This document shows, piece by piece, positions 1-10,000 of a stretch of DNA of 64,000 nucleotides (within the stretch, counting starts at the first letter, position 1; every line of letters starts with the position of its first letter). The stretch comes from Progne subis subis (Eukaryota; Chordata; Aves; Passeriformes; Hirundinidae). Location: contig JAKJHU010000024.1 in assembly GCA_022316685.1 (NCBI GenBank), forward strand, positions 8,526,943 to 8,590,942. The letters are read 5' to 3'. Made by a program: the position numbers and the translations under genes. The notes under the pieces were generated by a model that made no database searches, was not told the origin of the DNA, and saw only the letters and a list, made by a program, of their open reading frames with translations.

Positions 1-182
1 TATCTAAGAAAAGTAATTTGAATTTAGTAAAGCATATCTAGTGTATACAAAACTGAACCTTGTCTTTCCCTCATGTGTTGGGAGGGAGAGTACTAGAAAC
101 AGAATAGTAAAATCATCATGCTAAAACCAGATTTTTTGTACTCATTTAAATAAGCAAATGCTATTTCTTTTTTATGTTTCAG

Positions 183-269
183 AAGCTGTCAGCAATTCCT
201 CTTTCAGCATTCTGTGGTCCTGAGACAAAGAAACAGTTTGAAAAATACATACGTTTTTGCTTCATTAAG
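183..269 (+). CDS. KYAT3: KYAT3 penultimate coding exon
   Basis: This 87-nt exon is 29 whole codons, from KLSAIPLSAF to RFCFIK. It follows a TTTC-AG acceptor at 181-182 and is followed by the donor GTAAAC at 270. Both edges are at phase 0. Confidence 0.92.
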
Positions 270-1653
270 GTAAACTTGCGTCCTGAAAATCAATGCAGTA
301 CAGGAATATGCAACAGACTGACTGTTACATTTTTCCAAGGTCTCTTGTATTGAAACTTTTAGGAACATAAAGTTAGTTTGGTGTAAAATTCAGCACAAAG
401 TACCTTCTATTGTCTTTTTGCTGAAGGACTTTACTCCATCACTGTGGGTGGCATGGCTAAGAAGGGCAACTCACAGAAAACAACTGGATGGTAGACCTTT
501 CAAGCTTATTGTGTTGATTTTTAAAAACATTCCTGACCAGTGGTGGCAGTGAAAATAACTGAGACAGGTGAACTATCAACTAATGTGATACCCATAATCC
601 AGAGCAGAGAATAACTGTACAGCAGAGTGTGTGCCCCATGCCTACTCAGTGTCCAACACCAAAAGCAGTGAAGAGGTCACCTTCAAATTTAGCTTGCTTG
701 CCTGAGAATCCACAGAGTTTCATATGAACTCCAAATTACAAAAGAAAACATGTTTTTTTGTGAATTGTCTGATTTTTGCCATTTTGTGAGCACCTTCTTT
801 GTACATAGTTTTCCTCCTGTAAAGTCTGTTCTTGAACGGCTGAAAGACTTTGGGGACAGGTACATAACATTTATAAGCCCAAAGCCTTAAGATGTTTCCC
901 AATTGTCCTGTGACAGAATCAGCATAATGGAACATGTGCAAATCCTGAACTGTTCTGTGTAAAGAGCAGAGCCTTAGCCTAAAACAGTAATGAAGGGGAG
1001 TTTCTCCTTATGTTACTTACTTCTTTTGATGAGGTGTAAAGTGTATGGTATAAACTGAGCCAGTAACAAGCAGGATGAAGTTACTGGTTGTACCTGTGGC
1101 TGATAAACAGCACTAATCATTTCAAGTTAGACTGCCTTTATGACTCACCAGGCTGGAGCCAAGCTACACAGTTTGGGGGGATTATGTTTAAGTAGTTCAC
1201 ATCATAACATGGTTGCAAGATTAAAAAATCCCAACTGTACTCACAGGGATTAGGAAAGTGTTCTAGCTTGTCTCCAAACCAGAGCTGCTAAGTTACATCA
1301 GTACATTAATGCCATGAATTTATGTAAGTATTGCTTTCATTAAATGGGATCATATGAATTCTGAGATGACATCTTTTAAATATATCTAATAAATATTTTC
1401 AATTAATCAGCATTGAATTCTTTGTGTAGTGCAGATTTGTACCTAATAACTGTCAATGAAAAACTGGCTGAAAAGATATTTACAGGATGCAACTGAAACA
1501 ACCAAATACTGATTTGAGTTGATATAATAATGACCGACTCTTTTCAGGAACTCCATACTTGCAGTAACAGTGTTGTTCCTTGTTTTGCAGAAAGACAGCA
1601 CACTAGATGCAGCTGAAGTCATCCTGAAGAACTGGAATAAACAGACAGGCTGA
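183..1653 (+). CDS. KYAT3: KYAT3 (CCBL2), 3' part: last two coding exons
   Basis: Kynurenine aminotransferase 3 is a PLP-dependent class I/II aminotransferase that transaminates kynurenine to kynurenic acid and also shows cysteine-S-conjugate beta-lyase activity. Only the C-terminal 49 residues lie here, on exons 183-269 and 1591-1653. They read KLSAIPLSAFCGPETKKQFE onward through YIRFCFIK and then KDSTLDAAEVILKNWNKQTG and stop. The segments SAFC, RFCFIKKDSTLDAAE and the short basic tail match the end of vertebrate KYAT3 as I remember it. The active site and PLP lysine lie upstream, outside the window. Both exons are in one frame, bounded by AG acceptors and, for the first, a GTAAAC donor. 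The gene points toward GTF2B in the same direction, as in human. A paralogue (KYAT1) is less likely given the C-terminal match and the neighbours. Confidence 0.93.
270..1590 (+). other. KYAT3 last intron
   Basis: A 1.3-kb intron of plain AT-rich sequence between the two KYAT3 exons. I see no repeat, RNA gene or open frame with support in it. Confidence 0.8.
1591..1653 (+). CDS. KYAT3: KYAT3 terminal coding exon
   Basis: Twenty codons plus TGA, KDSTLDAAEVILKNWNKQTG. A pyrimidine-rich acceptor (TTGTTTTGCAG) ends at 1590. The frame continues directly from the preceding exon. Confidence 0.92.
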   Translation, partial: KDSTLDAAEVILKNWNKQTG

Positions 1654-1885
1654 TTTTTCTTATAAGTCTTCCATATGGTATAACTATCTAATGGTAGGGT
1701 TTTTTAAATTGGAAATTTAGGAAAAATTTACTTAATATAGTACAGAAAAAATAATAATGACATTGTAAATAACTTTTTGCTGCTACCTGCTGAGGAGTTA
1801 AAACAATGATTTAGTGAAATATGTGTAAAGCAACTCAGAGGTTATTTTCAGTCTTAAAAATAAATTGCTTTTCTCTTAAAGAAAC
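1654..1885 (+). promoter_or_regulatory. KYAT3: KYAT3 3'UTR with poly(A) signal
   Basis: AT-rich untranslated sequence after the KYAT3 stop. A canonical AATAAA lies at 1859-1864, about 205 bases after the stop, and another at 1941-1946. The cleavage site is an inference. Confidence 0.6.
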
Positions 1886-2714
1886 CCCAATGGGATTAAT
1901 TTCTTTTACTGAAAGAAAAGATTTATAGGAGGTCGTGTAAAATAAATAAATGATATTGGTATTTTAAAGCTTACAAGTAAAAAGGGAGAGGTGTTTTTGG
2001 TATGAGATAGTATGGGAACTAGAGAGAGACTTAGAAACATATTAGTTTGTGAAACCAAATAACCTGCAGTAGAGGAAGACAAAGACCCATGGCTCATATT
2101 AGATAATTCCAGTGACTTTCTACATACCTGCCTACCTACTCTGCAGAAATTGCATCAGTTTAAGTGAAAAGTGCTAAGTAACATAATTACTGTTTTATTT
2201 CCCACAATAGTCATGTGAGGTGTTCTGAAAGTACTCAGTCCTCAATACAATTATAAAAGTGGCATCTAGAACAGGAACTATATTTATTTATGTCTACCTT
2301 GTATTTATTACATGGACGAATCTAGAACGCAAAATATAGAAGACTTTGCTTTAGAGGCTCCTTTATAATCAGATGTACAGTGACATAATTATTTGCGTTC
2401 TTTTTCTTTCCATGTTACAACATTTGCAATGTCACACCAAACTTACTTCAAACTCTTTAGATCTAGGGGGCCCATGGAGATGGGCCTGATGCTGTTCTGT
2501 GGAGCTCAACTAGCTTGGTTTTGAGCACAGTAGACAAGGACTTGTTTCTAAAGAAGTCAATATGGAGAATTCTTTTCTAGCTGCCTCCTTTTTCACTTCT
2601 TTCTGCAATCTTTTAATCTGTGGATGGGTTTCCCACTAGCAGAAGCAATCCAGGTAGGTGACTTTTTAAGGCTGTGTGCTTTGTCCTCCATGATTTATGT
2701 TCTTCTCATGGGCT

Positions 2715-3294
2715 GTCCTGGTTTCAGATGGGATAATTTTATTCTCCTGGTATTATTCTCCTGGTATATTCTCCTGGTATATTAATTTACCTGGTACAGT
2801 GCTGCTTTGGATTCAGTATGGGAATAATGTTGATAACACACTGATGTTTTGCTTGTTGCTAAGTTGCATTTATCCTAAATCAAGGACTTTTTTGTGTCTC
2901 CTGCTCTGGCAGTGAGAAGGAGCAAAAAAAATTTAAAAAAGCTGTGAGGAAAAATAGCTGGACAAGTGATCTGAGCTGGCCAAAGGGATATTCACACCCT
3001 CGAATGTCATGCCCAGTACATCAGCTGGGGAGTTATTGGGAAGGGCTTCAAGATTGGGTTTGGCATCAGTCAGTGGGTGGTAAACAACTGTATTGGGCAT
3101 TACTTGTTTTTCTTTTTTTAATCCTATTTACTATCATTGTTCCTTTTTTACTTTGTTTCAATTGTTAAAACTGTTTTTCATCTAAACCTACATGTTTTAC
3201 TTTTGATTCTTCTCCCCATTCCACCGGGCTGGGGTGGTGGGTGAGTGAGCAGCTAGGGGGTACTTGTTGCCAGCTGGGCTTAAACAGTGGCACA
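2715..3294 (+). mobile_element. Solo LTR of a passerine endogenous retrovirus
   Basis: About 580 bases run from TGTCCTGGTTTCAG to GTGGCACA, giving the TG...CA ends expected of a retroviral LTR. Internal landmarks match an LTR class common in songbird genomes as I remember it: ATAATGTTGATAACACACTG, the GAGAAGG segment, CTGGCCAAAGGGATATTC, the AATGTCATGCCCAGTA block and the GTGAGTGAGC stretch near the 3' end. No gag, pol or env frame sits beside it, so this is a solo LTR left by LTR-LTR recombination. The TATA-like and poly(A) positions look decayed. I found no clear target-site duplication. A tandem triplication lies near its 5' end. The exact family name is not assigned. Confidence 0.8.
2738..2788 (+). 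repeat. Short tandem repeat inside the LTR
   Basis: The unit TATTCTCCTGGTAT occurs about three times in succession, with slight length variation, where related LTRs as I recall have a single TTCCTAGTAGCTGGTAT-like stretch. It is therefore an insertion-type expansion in the U3 part of this copy. Confidence 0.7.
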
Positions 3295-5399
3295 GCTCTT
3301 ATGGTGCAAAGCCTGAACAAATTCAATAACTTGTCTTGCCAATGTTTTACTCATTCTGTGATCGCATAGCTGGACTCTTAACTGAATTCCATTGGACTGT
3401 GACCATGGCCAGGACCTATAAAAAGGCATAGAACCTGGACTGGGAGAAGAGCTGCTAGAATTTTTTCATTAATACTTCCTGGTCTTGGGAGTCCAGTAGC
3501 TAGGACTTCCACAGTTCCATACTTCCATAGCTGTCATGCACAGCCATTCCCCAAATTTTACCAGAAGATGGTCAGCTGGTATTTTGAAAGTGGTGTGTAG
3601 TCTTTGTGTAGAAAAATCAATTCAGCAATTAGACTTACTTAGCTGAAATTTCAGAATTAATATAATTTGAAAATTCCTACACTTAATTCCAGGATAAACT
3701 ATTTTTTTAGACACTAAATTTCAGTGAAGCCTACACTTTATTTTACAAGGAGTTTCAAATCTGTTTATGCAAGTTGCACTGGGGAGCTGTGGTGTTGCAG
3801 GAACTAAGAGATTGCAACAGGCTACTGAACTGCCTGATAAATCAACAAACCATTACAAAGGCCCTTTAGACATACAAATAAGAACCAGTGATTTGTTTTC
3901 ATTAATGTACTGTTCATTGTGTTTGCAAAGGAATTTGAATATCCCTTTGCATTACTGGTGAAATGATGCTGGTAATATTAGCAATGTAAGAATTGCAGTT
4001 TAATTGCACACTTTTATTACTGACAGTAACCAGCATGAGAAACTTGGTGTGAGATTTTAAGAAAGCCCAGATTGACCAAGAAAGTTTCAAAATAGGATTA
4101 TTGTTTGACTACAGTGATGGGAAAGAACAGCTGGGGAGAGCAAGGTAAACTTTGTGTATTATTAAAATGATCTGTTGACAGAGAGTGTCAATAGTGATAC
4201 TCCCATCTGCCACATCAACTTTTTGTTTGCTGCTTGAAACATTGCTGCAGACAAGGAATAAAAAAATCGATGATGTATCATCTACTGCGTTTTTGCAACA
4301 TTTCTGAAAATTACTGTCCTTCTGTGGTGAAAATTAAATTCTTTCGATTCTAAGTTAATGAGAATAGGATTAGGAGGTTTGACAGCTTTTGCCAACAGAA
4401 CATCTTTTTTGTAAAAGAAAATGCAGGAGAAACCAAGACAAACCTGGAAAGCTTGAAGGGACTCATTATGGTGATGAGGCATATCTGTTGCAGTTATTGT
4501 TCCATACATATTTCAGAGGTTATGGAGAAACTTAGTGTCATGTGCTGTATTCACACTGACAGTTAGAGTGATTTGTTTTTTATTACTCTTCCATCTTTTG
4601 GGTTTACTGAGCCTTTCTGAAAAAGATCATTGCAAGCGGAAAAAAGTTTAAAATTTGTATCTCAGCATCTCTGTTTTCCAATAGTTCAGCTTTCTTATAT
4701 TCCAAAAGGTTTCTATTTTTTTTTAATCCTAAGGAATTTGCTGTCGAGTTTAAACTTGCAAATTTTCAACCAGCAAACAGTACTGCAGTTGGTAGAGAAG
4801 TGTTCAGAGGTTGTGTGATAATTAGACTCAATTTTAGCAAGTATTAGAGAACTTTTCAACTACATGGAATTTCTTCCTTTGAGCTAGTAAATTGAAAAAT
4901 ATTCTTGTTATATAGTGGAGACATGGGCTTAACTGGTGTGAAAAGTCCTGTGTATCTGATTAAGATATAGATAGCAAATTTATAACTCTTGGGAGATTTC
5001 AATAGCGATCACTTTGAAGCATTGAAATAATGGCACTTCCCAAAATCTGTAGGCCCTCCTGTACTGTTCATCCTTCACTTTCAGTGAGGATAGGCTCATT
5101 CCAAAGGATCGTATTTCCACTGTTTCATAGCTTGGACTCGAAAACCAGTTGTTGCCACTCCTTCTACAGACCAGTTTTCCATACAGATAAAGTCTCGAGT
5201 AGCGAAAGCCAGGAAAGTCCAGTGCTAAAGGACTTTGGTCTTGCAAAGACTAGTTTTTGTGGCTTCCCCTCCTCTTTGGCCTGATGCTCTCTGCCAGGGT
5301 GTATGGGAGGGGGCGAGGCAGAAGGGGAGCTGATCACACCATGCAGGTGTGCGGCTTAACAGGGGAAGCCCACACAAACCAGCGGGCTTTGTCAGCTCC

Positions 5400-6560
5400 A
5401 GCCAGCCCGAGCGTCTGAGCACGGCCTCTTGGTCGAGGGCTGCCGAGGCACAGCCGGCCCGACACCTGCGGCTCCTGCCCCGACAAGCGCCAGGTTCTGC
5501 TCGTCATTCCGTCGGCCCAGTGCCAAACAACAACAGCTGTAGCAGGCGATGGCAGGAAGTAGAAACTAAACTTTTTTTTTCCGGGAATTGGTCTTTGCTT
5601 AGTTTCAGAGCCAAGAACGTATGTGCTTTTCATGTACTTCTGTGCAAACTTGGGGCAGTTTTGCTCACGCTTGTCTCCTGTGGGAATTCACAGAACTGCT
5701 GGAGTATGCACAAAGCAGCGGAAGCAGAATCACGCCCCGGGGCCGGCACGGTGAGCTGCGTGCAGGGGTCTGTGGGCCGCCACCTGAGCCGAGGGAAGGC
5801 CGCGGCGCGAGTCCCGCGGCCGCACAACCGCCCCGAGCGCCCGCCCCTTCCCGGCACCCGTAGGAGCGTCCGGCAGCCCCGCCCGCTGCTCTCGCGCTTT
5901 AACAGCAGGGGCCGCTCGGCCGCGCTGTCTCCGCCGCTCCCGCAGCAGCGCCGAGATGGCGTCCACCAGCCGGTACGGGGGCGGCCTGGGCGCGGGGGGC
6001 CCGAGGGAGGAGCAGGAGCGGCCCCGACATCGCTCCCGTCCGAGCACACGCAGAAGATGGCCGCGTCGCCCCCGCTGCCTCCTGGGGACTGATCGGCGGC
6101 CATCGCCGCCCTTGCCCGGCCCCGGTGCCGCCGTTTTAGAGCGGCTCTCGCGGCGCACGGCGCACCGGCCCCTCTCCGGTGTTCTGTCTGTCGGGGCCGT
6201 TCCTGGGCCGGCGGGTGGCCGGGCCTCAGGGCGCCAGCTCATGCGGGCCGGGCCGGGCGGCCCCCGGCTGAGCGGTCTCTTAAGGGGCCGAGCTCGCCGC
6301 CTTTGCGTCTTCGCGTCGCTATTGCTGGCAGCGCTTCCCTCAGACGCCGAGGTTTTTGGGGGATTTATGACCCGAGTGCTGGGCTACTCGTCAGAGACAG
6401 CTCGGTGCGACCGGCGACCCGAGTCGGCCCGGCTCATCCCCCGAGCGCGGCTCTGGCCTGGGCCTGAGGTGGTACCGAGCTCATCCCGCCGTGTCTCTCG
6501 GCCGGGCACCGCCTGGCGTGGCCCCCATGTCCCTCCCGTCAGCACCGCCTGAGCCGAGTT
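5400..6560. promoter_or_regulatory. GTF2B: CpG-island promoter of GTF2B
   Basis: GC content and CpG density rise sharply from about 5.4 kb and peak at 5.74-6.55 kb, in strong contrast to the AT-rich surroundings. The GTF2B start codon lies within it. Visible motif-like sites include an ETS-type GCGGAAG at 5718-5724, a TCTCGCG core at 5890-5896, a STAT-like TTCCGGGAA at 5579-5587 and several YY1-like AAGATGGC cores around the start codon and in early intron 1. No TATA box is evident, as expected of a dispersed housekeeping promoter. The transcription start is not fixed by sequence; it probably lies within 5.75-5.95 kb. Confidence 0.85.
5956..5972 (+). CDS. GTF2B: GTF2B coding exon 1
   Basis: Seventeen coding bases encode MASTS and the first two bases of Arg6, followed by donor GTACGG. 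The ATG sits in GCCGAGATGG, a good Kozak-like context. Human TFIIB also begins MASTSR, which fixes this start. Confidence 0.95.
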
Positions 6561-7012
6561 GCAGCTCCCTGGCCTGGCTCCACCTTATCGGGGCCTAGAA
6601 ACTGCTTTTAGGCTCCCACCCTAAATCCCTGCCGGCACCAGTCAGTGACCAGACGGGTTTCAGGCTCCGAGTTCTTTTCTTCTGAAGATGAACTGAGTTT
6701 TTCTTTCTAGTCAGAAAGGCCCACGGAGCAGACTGGAGTGACTCTAACTCCTGCTAAACCTGTCCTGGGATCTAGGAAGTGCTTCCGAGTAGTCTTGCTG
6801 CGACTCGGGAGTTATTTGCTGAGATGGGCCTTTACACAGGTGCCATGTATTTCCTTTGGTGCAGGTGCCTTAGTAATTTGAACCCTTTAAAGGGAGTGCA
6901 GTGTATATGTGTAGATAAACCGAGTTAAATTGGGAGGGGAAAACAAATTTTTGCAATGTTTTATGAAGCTAAAGTCTGAAACAAAACACTGTTGGTAGTC
7001 TTTGAGGTGTCT

Positions 7013-7050
<38 letters not shown>

Positions 7051-10000
7051 CCCCTCCTCCTCCTTTTGCTTGGTGTGTCACTGCCTTTTGTGTAATGCCA
7101 GATGATTGTGAATACTTTGTCAACAGTGTTGTCATATGAAACTTCTGTCCGGGAATAGAAGGAAAGTAGTTTAAAGAGCTTTAATGTAGTGTTTTGAACA
7201 GAATTTGCATCTGAAGGTCTTGTGTTGCTTTCTGGAGGTTTTAATATTAGTAGTTTTGTTGATTTTCAGTTTTGGTTTAAAGTTGCAGATGTTTTTGTGA
7301 AGAGTTAGTGGACTAAAACGTTTGGGTTGTTTGTATTCTAGACTCATCAGAAATATCTAAAAAATGAAAATTATGATGGGATGTATAGGTTAGGGTGAAA
7401 TAATGACAGAAATAGTAGTGGAAAATGGGGTTATTCAGAGTGATTCTATTTAATTTTTTTTTTTTTTTAACAATTGAAAGGATTATAGATTGCTTTCTAG
7501 TTTAATCAGATGGAGGTTAGTAGTCATAAATTTTTTGAGATCAACTTACGTACTCTTGTGTTTTCAGCTTGAGCAAAATGGCTTTGTGGAATACATGGAC
7601 CCCAATTATAAACACTTTTTACTCCAATTTTGAAATAGTTTGTCCTAGTAGAATTACTGAACAGTTTTTAATATGTAGTATTTACTTTTAAAATGTTTGG
7701 TTAGAAACAATTGGTTGTTACTTTAGTCAGTAACTAAAAGCTGTTGCATTAAATAATGCTAATGCTTTATGGGAAGTTTTAATTATTGGAGATCCATGGG
7801 TGTGAAAGATATCTCTATAATCAGAACTTCTTGTCATGTAATTGCCTTATGAACCGATTATTTTTTGTTAAGATCTCACTATTAATTGCCTAATTTAAAA
7901 TTGAATTGGTTCTTCAAATACTTTAAAATAAACCAGTGTTAGAACTGAGAATTTTCTGAACATACACATTATACGGGCACTACTTCCTGAGTTAAGGACT
8001 TGGTAAATAATACTGTTCTGAGTAGAAGGAGTGAAAATACTCATTGGGAATGAAGAAATCACTGCTACTTCTTGGGAAGCTTCATTTAGCAGTAGTTTGT
8101 GAGTTACACAGCATTTAATCAAGTCTGTTATGTAGACTTTTGATGTTTTGATTTTGATGTACAATACACGTTACAAGAAAACTGGAGTTTAAGGTGATCT
8201 GAAGTCTTGATTGTCAGAGGTAGTGTTACAGCATTTAAATAAAAAGTGCAGCTCAGGTAATCAGGTTAATATTCTGTGATTTAAATGATTAAATGCTGTT
8301 TTATTAAGGCGTTCATATTAGCAAGGAACTCTTTTGCTTTTGATATGCATCTGCTTGTTTAATAGTAATGACTACTTCTCATTTGTTTCTTAGTTTGGAT
8401 GTACTTCCAAGGGTGACTTGCCCAAATCATCCAGATTCCATTTTAGTGGAGGATTACCGAGCTGGTGATATGATTTGTTCTGAGTGTGGACTAGTAGTAG
8501 GTGAGTAGTTATTCATATTTTTATAAGTTACCATGTAACCTAAATGGTGTGTGTAGGTTTGTGCTCTCTCAATGCTCAGGTGTGGGTGGGAGCTTTGATG
8601 GGGAGTTTGTTTGGTCTTTTGTGTGAGGCTTAGGTTTTTTGTGATCGTCTGTTTGCTAAAAGCATACTGTTTTGAATAACCTGTCTTCTGGTAACTTCTT
8701 ACACTATGAAAAGAATCAAACTCTCTTTATAGGCTGAAAATTTAAAATGTGGTGTAATACAAATTAGAATATTATGCTGTCCAGTATTATCTTTAATCAT
8801 GGCTCTTCTTTCATTCAGGAGGGTATAGGAGATGTTCTAAAAGGTCTCTGTGAAATAAAAATATGAACACAACACAAAACCAAACCCCAACCAACCTCAG
8901 TTTCCCAGTAGCTAGAGGTTATCTTCTGCCCTGAAAAATATATCTTTATATGGTTGCCAGCATGTGTGTTTGTTAATCACCTCTCCCAATGCTTTTAAGA
9001 CTATCCTGTTTTCCCCCTGGAAATTTTGTGCAGCTCTTTTAGTTAGTTTGTGCAGCAGCAAGTTCTACTTCTAAACTGCATTTCAAAGTATAATGGAATA
9101 TTTAAAATGAAAGGCCTGTTAGGCATTGTCTTTTGTTTGAATGAAAAAGAGGAAGTTGTCATAGAACTTGCTGCATACACATTTTAGTGTATCTTTTCTA
9201 GGATGAGCGTCTTATGTGCGCCTTACTTTATTCCTTTGATAGTGGGAAGCTTGCCATGCTTGTATTATGATAATCCTTCAAACTTCATTGATTTCTATTA
9301 ATTTTTTTTAGGTCATTGTGTGAAAAAAATCCTCCTTTAGGATGCATGTTTGGGTGGTTAATTCAGTGGTGTTACATATTTCAAAATGTTTGTATCCCTT
9401 TTTCCTAGACTGTGGTTTTGCCTTGCTGAATTTAAAAATTTTCATAAAAAGCTGAAAGTTAAAGAATTTGTGGTGAAGGTAGTACTAACTTAGCCAAGCA
9501 ACTAAAATATATCTTTTTATGCAAAAGCAAACATCTACATAAATTGTTAAAGTAAATGCTAAAATATTTAAACTTGGGTACCAGTTTCCTTTAAAAATAT
9601 GAAACCATTTGAAATCTCTACAGGGAGGTTTAAAGAACAGCTTTGTTAAAAATAAGAGCTGATTTAAATTGCATAAATTCTGATAAAGGTCAGTGAATCA
9701 GAATAAATTTGTGGCTTAAAAATTCAAATATCCGTAGCAGTATTTCCTACTGAAATATGATAGTAAGCTTCTAAGTTGCTGCTTAAAAATAGTTTGGTGC
9801 ATGTTTAGCTCTTTGCCTGGCTGTGATAGAGATTGAGCAAAAGTTTAGAAAAACCCATCTTGATCAGTTCATAACTTTTTAAGATAGCTCCGGTGTTGGG
9901 AGAAGAGGAAGAGCTTTTTCTTCATAAATGTAATAATTTGGAGCTTGGAATTTGCCAGAGGTCTCACTTCAAGTACCTTCTGTTACCTAGTCACAAGGAA

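Larger units (their letters stand above)
1886..5400. other. KYAT3-GTF2B intergenic region
   Basis: About 3.5 kb between the KYAT3 poly(A) region and the GTF2B CpG island. Apart from the solo LTR at 2715-3294 I recognise nothing in it. Open frames here are short and show no family resemblance. Confidence 0.7.

Noticed and set aside
5349..6092. A 247-codon plus-strand open frame upstream of and over GTF2B exon 1
   Set aside because: It lies in the CpG island, where stop codons are rare. Overlapping frames of 157-170 codons exist on the other strand too. No domain is recognisable and the true start codon MASTSR is in a different frame.
5956..6552. The GTF2B start-codon frame staying open 198 codons into intron 1
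   Set aside because: Only the first six residues are TFIIB. The rest is GC-driven sequence after a good GT donor, and the spliced frame gives an exact 316-residue TFIIB.
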